Shown here: positions 1-7,699 of the stretch, piece by piece
Numbering within the stretch: position 1 is the first letter of the stretch
Layout: each line of letters opens with the position of its first letter
Origin: Amycolatopsis sp. A133
GTDB lineage: Bacteria > Actinomycetota > Actinomycetes > Mycobacteriales > Pseudonocardiaceae
NCBI RefSeq assembly: GCF_031082405.1
Contig: NZ_JAVHJU010000001.1
Coordinates: 62,001-126,000 of the forward strand
DNA length: 64,000 bases
Direction: 5' to 3'
Position numbers and translations under genes: made by a program
The notes under the pieces: generated by a model
What the model saw: only the letters and a program-made list of their open reading frames with translations
What the model was told of the DNA's origin: nothing
The model's database searches: none

Positions 1-410
1 GGCCCCGGTTTCGCCGTCGGGAGTAAGCGTGACCCCACCGGCGCTTCCAGTCAAGATGCCACACGGGGGTCCCGCCGGTTGGCGCAGCGTGGAAGAGGTT
101 CAGCGGAGCGTGAGCGGCCGGATATCATTCCAGCTACCAGCCGGTAACGCCACTCTCAGGGGTTCTACCTGGGGTTTCTCGGCCGCGGTGGGGTATGGCG
201 AGGGCCACGGCGGGCGGGTGGTTTTTTCCGGAACCGGGGTCGTTGGGGGGTGGGTCGGAGAGCGCTTACGGAGCCGGGGACGGGCCTGGCGGTGAGGATG
301 GTGGCCGGCCTGGCGGAGCCGCGCCAGGCGGCACGAGAGCGCCGATGGGGGCCGCACTGGGAGACACCGCCGCCGCGGCACCAGGGTGGCACGAAGCCGG
401 CGGCGGTGGC
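1..410. other. Gene-poor flank, no supported gene
   Basis: No open frame here shows domain-like sequence or the codon bias of the neighbouring genes. The frames on both strands are short, arginine/proline-rich and typical of GC-rich noncoding DNA. The 3' end of a gene to the left cannot be excluded at the very edge. Confidence 0.5.
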
Positions 411-749
411 CGCACGCGCTCGCTCACTGCATCCCGCGAGGCACCCGGCCGCCGGCCAGCAGGAGGCCGGCGGCAGTAGCCGCACCCGCTCGCTCGCCAC
501 ATCCCGCGACGCACCCGGCCGCCAGCCGGCACGAGACCGGCAGCAGTAACCGCACGCGCTCGCTTGCCGCATCCCGGCGAGGCACCCGGCCGCCAGCCGG
601 CAGGAGGCCGGCGGCAGTAGCCGCACGCGCTCGCTTGCCGCATCCCGGCGAGGCACCCGGCCGCCAGCCAGCAGGAGGCCGGCGGCAGTAACCGCACCCG
701 CTCGCTCCCCGGCGTCCCGCGAGGCACCCGGCCGCCACGGCACAGCGCG
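411..749. repeat. 70/71-bp tandem repeat with internal hairpins, about 4.8 copies
   Basis: Units begin at about 411, 481, 551, 622 and 693, each opening with CGCAC(G/C)CGCTCGCT and containing GAGGCACCCGGCCGCC. The unit lengths of 70, 70, 71 and 71 bp are not multiples of three, so a repeated protein is unlikely. Within each unit an inverted repeat can fold; in unit 1 the arms GCCGCCGGCC and GGCCGGCGGC are perfect with a 7-nt loop. The last copy is partial. The array lies downstream of the LuxR gene. Confidence 0.85.
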
Positions 750-995
750 GCGGAAGCAGCGAGGCGGACGGCACCCCCGCCCGGCAACTCCGCTCACCCG
801 CCAGTCACCCAGCCGGGCACGTCCAACACCGGGGCGCCACCCAACGACGCCACGGCGGTCCGGGCCCGTCGTGCCGCGCCGCCCTCCACTGCGGCGGGAC
901 CACGCTTCGTGCCCGCTTCGTCACACGAGACCCGTCATCGATCGGCCACGGCACCCAACCGCCCGGCGATCACCGGTCCCACGCACTGCACCGTC

Positions 996-2273
996 CTACG
1001 AGAACACCTTCCACGCCGCCGCCAGCTCGACCCGGGAGGTGATGTTCATCTTCTGGAACACCTTCTTCAGGTGGAACGCCACCGTGTGCCGGGAGATGAA
1101 CAGCTGCCTGCCCACCTCGTTGTTGGTGTGACCTTGACTCACCAGCTCCGCGACCGCGAACTCCGTGTTCGTCAGCCCGTGCGGCACGGTGCCTTCGCAC
1201 TCGACCGTCCGGGTCGTGCCGCGGCGGACGCCGTACTCGCGGAGCTTGTTCACCACCCGGGCGGAGTCGCGCGTGGCGCCCACCGCCGCGTACGTGTCCA
1301 AGACCGACTCGAGGATGCGGATCGTCCGGTCGCGCTCGGAGCACCGGACGGCCAGCAGGCTCGCCAGGTCCTCGCGCGCCGAGGCCGCGCACCACCGGTC
1401 GGGGTGGATGTCGGCCGCCTCGTGCAGCTTGGCGGCGTCCTGCTCCAGCAGGCCCGCCGCGTGCAGGGCCGATCCGCGGATCACGCTGAACTCCGGCTGC
1501 TCGGCCGCCATGGCCGCCGACTCCTCCGCCGAAACCTTCGCCAGGTCGTGCGCGCCCAGTTTGACGCAGGCGCGGACCAGCCAGGAGGCCGCTGCCGGTT
1601 CCGAAACCAGCAGCTGGCGCAGGACCACCGGGTTCGTGACGATGCCGGCGATGAGGCTCGCCGCGCTGTCCACCCCGCTGCGGGCCTCCACCGCCTGCGC
1701 GGCCACCCACGCTCCCGGGGCCTGCCCGAAATACCCCAGCAGCGCCTCGTCCGACAGTTTGTCGACGAAATGGCGGCACGCCCGCATATCCGCCCGGCGC
1801 AGCGCACCGAGGGCCAGCACGACGTAACTGGGCGGCCGGAGGCTCCGGTCACCACACCGCTCGGCGATGCGGAGCCCCGTGCTGATTTCGTCCATCGCGT
1901 CGTCGACGCTGCCCATGGCGAACAGCAGGCTGCCCCGCACGTTGTGCTTCACGGCGGTCATGCGGTCGGAGGCTGCCCCGCCCCGGCCCGCTTCGACCGC
2001 GTCGAGCACCCGGCGGCCCGCATCGAGGTCCCGGGCCTTGATGAGCAGCCCGACGTACCAGAATTGGGCCAGCTGGCCGAGTTCGTCGGGCTGCTGCCGG
2101 TTACTCGCGGCCGCCGCCCTGGCGCAGTGCAACCCCGCGTCGAGCCGCCCGTTGAACCACGACGAGGCGGAGCGGCGGAGAAAACCAGCGGTATCGCACG
2201 ACCGCTGCATCAAATCGTCACCGAATCCGGCGAACGGATTCTGGGGCATTTGCAAGTTTGGTACGTCCAACAT
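996..2273 (-). CDS. LuxR-family regulator, RifZ candidate
   Basis: This is a predicted transcriptional regulator with a C-terminal LuxR-type helix-turn-helix over roughly the last 60 residues (LTNTEFAVAELVSQG, then ISRHTVAFHLKKVF). The rest is alpha-helical and resembles the C-terminal half of a LAL regulator; no Walker A ATPase domain is visible, and at about 425 residues it is half LAL size. An in-frame ATG at 2369 would add 32 residues, but that stretch has weak codon bias. The ATG at 2273 has a G-rich stretch 11 nt upstream. RifZ, a LuxR-type activator of the rifamycin cluster in A. mediterranei, is the obvious counterpart. RifZ-motif matches in this window support the assignment, which remains inference. 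Confidence 0.72.
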   Translation of the reverse strand: MLDVPNLQMPQNPFAGFGDDLMQRSCDTAGFLRRSASSWFNGRLDAGLHCARAAAASNRQQPDELGQLAQFWYVGLLIKARDLDAGRRVLDAVEAGRGGAASDRMTAVKHNVRGSLLFAMGSVDDAMDEISTGLRIAERCGDRSLRPPSYVVLALGALRRADMRACRHFVDKLSDEALLGYFGQAPGAWVAAQAVEARSGVDSAASLIAGIVTNPVVLRQLLVSEPAAASWLVRACVKLGAHDLAKVSAEESAAMAAEQPEFSVIRGSALHAAGLLEQDAAKLHEAADIHPDRWCAASAREDLASLLAVRCSERDRTIRILESVLDTYAAVGATRDSARVVNKLREYGVRRGTTRTVECEGTVPHGLTNTEFAVAELVSQGHTNNEVGRQLFISRHTVAFHLKKVFQKMNITSRVELAAAWKVFS

Positions 2274-2510
2274 CGATCGACTATCCCCCAGGCATAGACG
2301 AAGCGGAATCGATTTCTCGGCGCGCCGAAACCCAGCGGATTTCTCCAACACTGGACGTGAACGGCGCATCCCCGCAGGGGACTTTTCCCTAAGGTAGTGC
2401 GCGCCGCGTTAAATAAGTGTTCGCGCGGAGCGCGGAATAATCGGTCAACGCGTGGCGACACCCCAGCAGGCGCGAAAGGAGCGCGCCACCACAACCTCCC
2501 CAGGTTGACA

Positions 2511-2525
2511 TGTGAAAGATTCACA
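2511..2525. promoter_or_regulatory. CRP-like palindrome, 5-nt spacing
   Basis: TGTGA-AAGAT-TCACA is a perfect inverted repeat with TGTGAA/TTCACA arms around three bases. It has the half-sites of a CRP/GlxR operator, but the spacing is one base shorter than the usual N6. It lies about 240 bp upstream of the LuxR gene start at 2273, and a TTGACA hexamer directly precedes it on the plus strand. Confidence 0.4.
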
Positions 2526-2572
2526 GCTTGCTCCCCCACAGTAGCTCCGACCCCACCCTTCGTCATCGGTCA

Positions 2573-2588
2573 TGTGATGCCGATCACA
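2573..2588. promoter_or_regulatory. Consensus CRP/GlxR-type operator
   Basis: TGTGA-TGCCGA-TCACA matches the CRP-family consensus TGTGA-N6-TCACA at every fixed position, and the arms extend to TGTGAT/ATCACA. It lies in the 460-bp space between rifJ and the LuxR gene, both on the minus strand, and so upstream of the regulator. Binding by an actinobacterial Crp is inferred from the motif only. Confidence 0.55.
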
Positions 2589-2831
2589 CCCGGCAAAGTG
2601 CGCAAAACGCGGCGATAACCTTGTCTGACAAGGGAATTCGATGCTACGCCCAGGTTCGAATCATCCGGCTGGCCTAGCGGGGCAAACGGTTAGTAGTCAA
2701 CAAACCATACGGTCGGTGGATGTTCACGGTAACGGCGGCCGGAAAATTTCGCAGACCAGCAGGTCCACCGGTGATTACCCGGAAACCGCCGCTGCCGATC
2801 CCGCCGGCCGCAAAGGAGAACGGTCGCGCAT

Positions 2832-3296
2832 TCAGCCCAGCCCGTTCGGCGCTTCGGCGGACAAGTGCAGCAACGCCCGCGCGGCCAGGCGGTAACCGAA
2901 GGCGCCGAGGCCGATCACCAGCCCGCTCGCCAGCGGGGCGATGACCGACTCGTGCCGGAACTGCTCGCGCGCCCACACGTTGCTGAGGTGCACCTCGATC
3001 CACGGCGGTTCGTAGCTGGCGAGCGCGTCGCGCAGGCTCCAGCCGGCGATCATCAGCGCGCCGGGGTTGACGATGGCGCCGACCGTGCTGTCTCGGTGCT
3101 CGTGGATCGCGCCGACCAGCTCACCTTCGCCGTCGCGCTGGATCGACACGACCTCCCACCCGCGGGGACGCACCTCATCGGCGACCGCCTTCTCGATGTC
3201 GGCGAGCGTGTCGGTGCCGTAGATCTCCGGCTCGCGCCGGCCCAGCACACCCAGGTTGGGACCGTTCAGGAGAAGGACGTCGGGCACGGGGAACAC
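2832..3296 (-). CDS. rifJ: Type II (amino)dehydroquinate dehydratase
   Basis: This 154-residue protein has the length and motifs of type II dehydroquinase: LNGPNL at 10-15, RREPEIYG with the catalytic Tyr26, VNPGA with Asn77, and EVHLSN with Glu101 and His103, followed by Arg110. In rifamycin producers RifJ dehydrates aminodehydroquinate to aminodehydroshikimate on the way to the 3-amino-5-hydroxybenzoate starter unit. The THTS segment usual in AroQ is replaced (Ile83 stands where AroQ has His), as might be expected for a paralogue with an amino substrate. The start codon is GTG. The gene is divergent from the P450 gene and shares its promoter region. Confidence 0.8.
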   Translation of the reverse strand: MFPVPDVLLLNGPNLGVLGRREPEIYGTDTLADIEKAVADEVRPRGWEVVSIQRDGEGELVGAIHEHRDSTVGAIVNPGALMIAGWSLRDALASYEPPWIEVHLSNVWAREQFRHESVIAPLASGLVIGLGAFGYRLAARALLHLSAEAPNGLG

Positions 3297-3351
3297 CTCA
3301 ATCAGCAGGGGGGCCGGACCACCTCATGCTGTCGACGCCGTCCGCGGCGCA

Positions 3352-3369
3352 CCACCCCAACGTTGATAG
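3352..3369 (-). promoter_or_regulatory. Weak RifZ-type site toward rifJ
   Basis: Read on the minus strand, CTATC-N8-GGTGG keeps the left half seen in the stronger sites but matches only three of five bases in the right half of CTACC-N8-GGATG. Its orientation toward rifJ mirrors the paired layout of the rif14/rif16 promoter region. Confidence 0.25.
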
Positions 3370-3384
3370 TTGCGCCCGCCAGAC

Positions 3385-3402
3385 CTATCAGACCGAGGGA
3401 TG
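3385..3402 (+). promoter_or_regulatory. RifZ-type operator upstream of P450
   Basis: CTATC-AGACCGAG-GGATG matches the published RifZ motif CTACC-N8-GGATG in nine of ten fixed positions with exact spacing. It ends 73 bp before the GTG start of the P450 gene and lies in the rifJ/P450 divergent region. Confidence 0.6.
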
Positions 3403-3475
3403 CCTGCCCGGCCGCGCGGAACCTAGGCTCCGCGCTGAGGCTTATCCGGCGACTCGGGAATGGAGTTCCTCCGCA

Positions 3476-4738
3476 GTGACGACCAACGTGACCGAGAACG
3501 CACCCAGCAACGAATCGCTGCGCTCGCCGCTCCCCCCGGAGTTCGTCCGGCGCGAAGACCCCTTCCACGTGCCGCCCGCACTGGTGGCCGTGGCGCAGCG
3601 GGGCCCCGTCGCCCGGGCGACGCTGGCCGCCGGCGACCCGTTCTGGCTCGTGTCCGGGTACGAGGAGGCGCGCGCGGTGCTGTCGGACCCGCGGTTCTCC
3701 TCCGACCGGTTCCAGTACCACCCCCGGTTCAAGGAGCTGTCGCCCGAGTTCCGGGAGCGCCTGCGCGACGACAAGGCGCGCGCCGGCTCGTTCATCAACA
3801 TGGACCCGCCGGAGCACACGCGGTACCGCAAGCTGCTCACCGGGCAGTTCACCGTCCGCCGGATCCGCGAGCTCGGCGCCCGGATCGACAAGATCGTCGC
3901 CGGGCGGGTGGACGCCATGCTGGCCGGCGGGACCACCGCCGACCTGATGACCGAGTTCGCGTTTCCCGCGCCCTCGCTGATGATCTGCGAGCTGCTCGGG
4001 GTGCGCTACGAGGACCGGGCGGAGTTCCAGCAACGCGCGTCGGCCCTGCTGCAGATGAACGCACCGGTCGCGGAGGCGGTGAAGAACGCCGACGCCCTGC
4101 GCGCGTTCATGCAGGAGCTGGTCACGGACAAGCGAAAGCACCCGGCAGGCGACATCATCTCCGGCCTGATCCACCACGCCGACGCCGATCCGGCGCTCAC
4201 CGACGACGAGCTGATCAACATCGCCAACCTGCTGCTCATCGCCGGCTACGACACCACCGCGAGCATGCTGGGGCTGGGCATCTTCGTGCTGCTGCAGCGC
4301 CCGGAGCAGCTCGCCATCCTGCGCGACAACCCGGACCGCATCGCCGACGCCGTCGAGGAGATGCTGCGCTACCTGTCGGTCGTGAACCCGGGGATCTTCC
4401 GGTTCGCCAAAGAAGATCTGGAGTTCGGCGGCGAGCACATCCCGGCCGGCTCGACGGTGGTGGTCTCCGTGGTGGCCACCAACCGCGACGAGCGGCAATG
4501 GCCCGACCCCGACCTGGACCTGACCCGCCCCCGCGGTCCCCACCTGGCCTTCGGCCACGGCGTGCACCAGTGCCTCGGCCAGCAGCTGGCCCGGATGGAG
4601 ATGCAGGCGGGCTACGCGGAGCTGCTGCGCCGCCTGCCCGGCCTCCGGCTCGCCGTACCGCCGGAGGAGGTGCCCCTGCGCAACGACATGCTGACCTACG
4701 GGGTGCACTCGCTGCCGGTGGCCTGGGACGCCCCCTAG
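3476..4738 (+). CDS. Cytochrome P450 of the rifamycin locus (Rif13-type)
   Basis: The encoded 420-residue soluble bacterial P450 carries the I-helix oxygen-activation motif AGYDTTA, the K-helix ExxR in EEMLR, and the heme-binding segment FGHGVHQCLG with ligand Cys366. The GTG at 3476 is chosen because GGAG lies 10 nt upstream; the open frame continues to 3326, but the extra part lacks coding character and contains the RifZ-type site. The position beside rifJ suggests Rif13. The substrate is not known from sequence; a tailoring oxidation of the ansamycin is the likely role. A hairpin with a short T tract follows. Confidence 0.85.
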   Translation: MTTNVTENAPSNESLRSPLPPEFVRREDPFHVPPALVAVAQRGPVARATLAAGDPFWLVSGYEEARAVLSDPRFSSDRFQYHPRFKELSPEFRERLRDDKARAGSFINMDPPEHTRYRKLLTGQFTVRRIRELGARIDKIVAGRVDAMLAGGTTADLMTEFAFPAPSLMICELLGVRYEDRAEFQQRASALLQMNAPVAEAVKNADALRAFMQELVTDKRKHPAGDIISGLIHHADADPALTDDELINIANLLLIAGYDTTASMLGLGIFVLLQRPEQLAILRDNPDRIADAVEEMLRYLSVVNPGIFRFAKEDLEFGGEHIPAGSTVVVSVVATNRDERQWPDPDLDLTRPRGPHLAFGHGVHQCLGQQLARMEMQAGYAELLRRLPGLRLAVPPEEVPLRNDMLTYGVHSLPVAWDAP

Positions 4739-4760
4739 AGGTATTTCGCCAGACGCAGGA

Positions 4761-4793
4761 GGCCCGGACTGTCCCGAGACGGTCCGGGCCTTT
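4761..4793 (+). terminator. Intrinsic terminator after P450
   Basis: Perfect 9-bp arms GGCCCGGAC and GTCCGGGCC are separated by 12 nt and followed by TTT, 22 bp after the P450 stop codon. Confidence 0.65.
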
Positions 4794-4837
4794 CGCGTGT
4801 CCGGAGGGTGCGGCCTCGGGAGCGGCGGCGCCAAGCG

Positions 4838-4920
4838 CCCCAATGTGGCGTTGGGTGCGTTGAACGCACCGAACGCCACATTGGGTGCGTTGGACGCACC
4901 GAACGCCACATCGGGTGCAT
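4838..4920. repeat. Nested palindrome, AATGTGGCGTT family, copy 1
   Basis: The left arm reads CCCCAATGTGGCGTT and its complement AACGCCACATTGGG follows after an inner GGTGCGTT/AACGCACC stem. A further direct copy of the ACGCACCGAACGCCACAT segment comes after it. It lies between the convergent ends of the P450 and rif15B. A second member is at 58131-58209. Confidence 0.8.
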
Positions 4921-4936
4921 CACGGGCACGACAAAA

Positions 4937-4987
4937 ACCGGCTCCACGCACACCGCCTGGGGGCAAACGGTGCAGCGTGGAGCCGGT
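4937..4987 (-). terminator. Intrinsic terminator of rif14-15A-15B
   Basis: On the minus strand, 13-bp arms (ACCGGCTCCACGC and its complement) are followed by a TTTTT run, just after the rif15B stop codon. Confidence 0.75.
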
Positions 4988-5002
4988 GGGTTCTGCCCGG
5001 GG

Positions 5003-5914
5003 TCAGCCGACGAAGCGGGCGATCGAGTCCGCCAGCGTCTCGGCGTCCACCCCGAACAGGCGGTCGTGTTCCTCCGCCGTCCCGTACACCCGGGCCTCGC
5101 GGTCGCGCCACGTTCCGAACGACCGCAAGCGGTGCGGTACGTCGGCCAGTGCCTCGGTCACCTCGAACGCCGAGGTACCCCGCAGGTACGGCTCCACCAG
5201 CACGACGTTCGGCCGCGCGGCACTCACCGCGGCGCGCAGGCCAGCGTGGTCGAACGGGCGGATCGTCGAGGCGTACAGCACCGTCACGTCCGCCGTGGCC
5301 GTGGCCGCCAGCACCTGGTCCAGGACCGGACCGACCGCGATCACCACGCCGGCGGTGCCCTGGCGCAGCACGGTGAACTTGTCGGACACCGGCACCGGCT
5401 CGCTGTTGGCGCGCTCGGACAGCCGGACGTAGACCCGGTTGTCGCCCGCGATCGCCTGGCTCAGCAGCGGGGCCACCTCGTCCTCGTGGCCCGGGACGTG
5501 CACCGTCCAGCCCGGCAGCGTGTCCAGCAGCGCCACGTCACCCGGGGCCTGGTGCGTCCGGCCCCACGACGGGTCGTCGTAGGACGCGCCCACGCTGACC
5601 AGCACCGCGCCGACGTCCTGGTGGCCGAGGCCGATCTTGATCTGCTCGAACGGGCGCTCGATCAGGAACGGCGCGTAGGTGTGCACCACCGGCCGCTGGC
5701 CGGCCAGCGCGAAGCCGCCGGCGATGTCGATCATCGCCTGCTCGCGGATGCCGAAGTTGTGCACGCGCTCCGGGAACTCCTTCTTCACGTCCCAGAAGAA
5801 CCACGACGAGATGTCGGCGGTCAGCATGACCACCCGCGGATCCGTGGCCAGCGACTCGACCACCGTCTCGGCGAAGACGGTCCGCATCTGCTTCCTGGTC
5901 ACCTGGGCGGTCAT
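5003..5914 (-). CDS. rif15B: Transketolase C-terminal subunit Rif15B
   Basis: This 303-residue protein corresponds to the pyrimidine-binding and C-terminal domains of transketolase: MLTADIS, then NFGIREQAMIDIAGGFALAG, the segment that holds the cofactor-activating Glu in this family. In rifamycin biosynthesis the Rif15A/B pair transfers a C2 ketoacetyl unit to rifamycin S to give rifamycin L, the substrate of Rif16 (published for A. mediterranei). Its ATG overlaps the rif15A stop in ATGA, so the two are translationally coupled. A strong terminator follows. Confidence 0.88.
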   Translation of the reverse strand: MTAQVTRKQMRTVFAETVVESLATDPRVVMLTADISSWFFWDVKKEFPERVHNFGIREQAMIDIAGGFALAGQRPVVHTYAPFLIERPFEQIKIGLGHQDVGAVLVSVGASYDDPSWGRTHQAPGDVALLDTLPGWTVHVPGHEDEVAPLLSQAIAGDNRVYVRLSERANSEPVPVSDKFTVLRQGTAGVVIAVGPVLDQVLAATATADVTVLYASTIRPFDHAGLRAAVSAARPNVVLVEPYLRGTSAFEVTEALADVPHRLRSFGTWRDREARVYGTAEEHDRLFGVDAETLADSIARFVG

Positions 5915-6603
5915 CGGGTGCTCCCTTCCTCGAGCGGGAGGATCTCCGCGATGACGGCCCGCGGCCGCCCGTCGGTCTCCCCGGTCAGCGCCTTCTCCAG
6001 CGCGTCGTGGTCGCGGCCGTCGACCGTGGTCGCGTCCCAGCCCTCCATTTCGAAGCGCCCGGCGATGCCGCCCGGCCAGCCGAGGCTCGCCGTCTTGTTG
6101 TCGATGACGATCGCGGTGAGGCGGTCGAGCCCGAGCCGTCCGGCGATCGCCATCGTCTCGTGGTTGCTGCCCTCGTCGAACTCGCCGTCGCCCATCAGGA
6201 CGAACACGCGGGCGTCCCGGCCCTGGGCGCGCAGCCCGAGCGCGGTGCCCACGCCGAGCGGGAGCCCGTGGCCAAGCGAGCCGCTGCTGATCTCCACGCC
6301 GGGCGCCAGGTTGCGGTCCGGGTGCATGCCCAGCGGCGAACCCCACTGCCGCCACGTGTCCAGCGTCTCCGGCTCCATGAAGCCCTTCGCGGCGAGCACC
6401 GCGTAGTAGGCCATCGGGCCGTGACCCTTGGACAGGTAGAACCGGTCCCGGTCGGGGTCGTCGATGTTCGACGGCGACACGTTGAGCACGCGTTCGTAGA
6501 GCACCCAGATCGCGTGCAGCGTCGAAGCCGCGGCCCAGCCGTGCTTCTCGTCCCCCGTCATCCGGCCGAACAGGCCGCGGAGGTTCTCTTCGGTCATCTG
6601 CAT
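5911..6603 (-). CDS. rif15A: Transketolase N-terminal subunit Rif15A
   Basis: The product is a 230-residue thiamine-diphosphate-binding half of a split transketolase. It has SKGHGPMAYYA (ThDP site) and GDGEFDEGSNHE followed about 27 residues later by DNK, the ThDP/magnesium motif. It works with Rif15B in C2 transfer to the rifamycin naphthalene core. The start is the ATG at 6603, with GAGGAA about 11 nt upstream and 14 bp after the rif14 stop. Splitting into two genes is common for actinobacterial secondary-metabolism transketolases. Confidence 0.88.
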   Translation of the reverse strand: MQMTEENLRGLFGRMTGDEKHGWAAASTLHAIWVLYERVLNVSPSNIDDPDRDRFYLSKGHGPMAYYAVLAAKGFMEPETLDTWRQWGSPLGMHPDRNLAPGVEISSGSLGHGLPLGVGTALGLRAQGRDARVFVLMGDGEFDEGSNHETMAIAGRLGLDRLTAIVIDNKTASLGWPGGIAGRFEMEGWDATTVDGRDHDALEKALTGETDGRPRAVIAEILPLEEGSTR

Positions 6604-6617
6604 GGTTTCGGGTTTCC

Positions 6618-7436
6618 TCACTCGGGCTTGCGCGCGGTCAGGAGGACGTACCCCAGCGACGGTTCCTCGCTGAACGCGCGGAACCGGCCGAGCGTGACGT
6701 CGAACTGCGCGGCCTCGATGTGCTGCAGCGCCTGCTCCCGCAGGGCCTCGAACCGCTCCGCCGCCTTGGTCCACGACGGCTGGGTGTACCGGCTGACGTC
6801 CTCCGCGTTCTCGGGCTCCAGCCCGGCCTCGCGCAGCTGGGCCTGATACTCCTCGAGCGAGACCACCGCCACCACGCCCTTGCCGACTTCGCGGACGCGC
6901 TCGGCGTCGGCCTCCAGCCCGGCGGGGCTGGGGCTGAGCAGGAAGTCGCCGAGCGCCAGGCGGCCACCCGGCCGCAGCACGCGGGCCGCCTGCCGGATCA
7001 CGTGCCAGCGGTCCGGCATGTGGTGCAGGGACTCCAGCGCCCAGACGACGTCGAACGACTCGTCCGGGTACGGCAGTTCCATCGCGTCGGCGTACTCGAA
7101 GACCACCCGGTCGTCGACGTCGGCCTTGTACGCGCGGTCGTTCGCGCGCTCCACCTGCTTCTCGCTGATCGAGATGCCGGTGACCATGACGTCGTTCGCG
7201 GTGGCCATCCGGATCGCCGGCTCGCCGTTTCCGCAGCCGATGTCGAGCAATCGATCGCCCGCCCGCAGCGGCAGCATCCCGGCCAGCCGGTCGGTCAGCC
7301 GCGTGGTGGCCTCTTCGAGCGTCACGGACGGGTCGTCCCAGTACCCGTGGTGCAGGTTTTCACCCCAGAGCTGGTCGAGCAGGTCCGCGAAAGCGTCGTA
7401 GCCCTTACCAATCTCGTTCGGAGTCGGCTTCGTCAC
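6618..7436 (-). CDS. rif14: 27-O-demethylrifamycin SV methyltransferase
   Basis: This 272-residue class I SAM-dependent methyltransferase has motif I LDIGCGNGEP at 64-73, an acidic residue in EYADAMELPYP, and the WALESLHHMPD block typical of small-molecule O-methyltransferases. The sequence strongly resembles Rif14, which methylates the C-27 hydroxyl of the ansa chain after acetylation. It is the first gene of the rif14-15A-15B operon. A RifZ-type site lies about 95 bp upstream and is shared with the divergent rif16 region. Confidence 0.92.
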   Translation of the reverse strand: MTKPTPNEIGKGYDAFADLLDQLWGENLHHGYWDDPSVTLEEATTRLTDRLAGMLPLRAGDRLLDIGCGNGEPAIRMATANDVMVTGISISEKQVERANDRAYKADVDDRVVFEYADAMELPYPDESFDVVWALESLHHMPDRWHVIRQAARVLRPGGRLALGDFLLSPSPAGLEADAERVREVGKGVVAVVSLEEYQAQLREAGLEPENAEDVSRYTQPSWTKAAERFEALREQALQHIEAAQFDVTLGRFRAFSEEPSLGYVLLTARKPE

Positions 7437-7530
7437 CAGTACCCCTAAGCATCGTTTCGCGTGACCGCGTGTCGATCAACGCCTGGCCTGCAAGGTCTTT
7501 CGGAGACTAGGTCAGGCCCGCCCGGCCGGG

Positions 7531-7548
7531 CATCCCTCGTTCTGATAG
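7531..7548 (-). promoter_or_regulatory. RifZ-type operator for rif14
   Basis: On the minus strand CTATC-AGAACGAG-GGATG matches CTACC-N8-GGATG at nine of ten fixed positions. It is nearly identical to the site before the P450 gene (CTATC-AGACCGAG-GGATG) and is flanked by GCCCGGCCGGGC. Confidence 0.6.
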
Positions 7549-7593
7549 CGCCGGGCCGGCCGCAACCGTCCACAAAGGACGTGAAGGCGAGCA

Positions 7594-7611
7594 CTGCCAG
7601 GTTGGGGGATG
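7594..7611 (+). promoter_or_regulatory. RifZ-type operator for rif16
   Basis: CTGCC-AGGTTGGG-GGATG has exact spacing and nine of ten fixed positions. It faces rif16 and ends 88 bp before its start. GCCCGGCCGGGC follows, as in the site at 7531-7548, so the divergent promoter has two mirror-image operators. Confidence 0.55.
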
Positions 7612-7699
7612 CCCGGCCGGGCGCCCCTTCCCTACCGTCCGAAGCCGGGCCCGCTTCACGCGAGCGGACTGCCCGCGTCGGCACCAGGAAGGGATGGCC

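Noticed and set aside
411..749. CRISPR array
   Set aside because: The units are contiguous 70/71-bp direct repeats with no unique spacers, and no cas genes are present.
100..797. Long minus-strand frames of Ala/Arg/Gly-rich repeats over the tandem array
   Set aside because: The unit length of 70/71 bp shifts the frame every copy, several overlapping frames are equally open, and there is no ribosome site or codon bias.
2716..2721. Further RifZ half-site GGATG upstream of the LuxR gene
   Set aside because: The base group 13 positions upstream does not resemble CTACC or CTATC, so only one half is present.
3302..4966. Large minus-strand frame opposite the P450 gene, and similar antisense frames over most genes
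   Set aside because: Such long shadow frames follow from the GC-rich third codon position of the true gene. None shows motifs or a start context.
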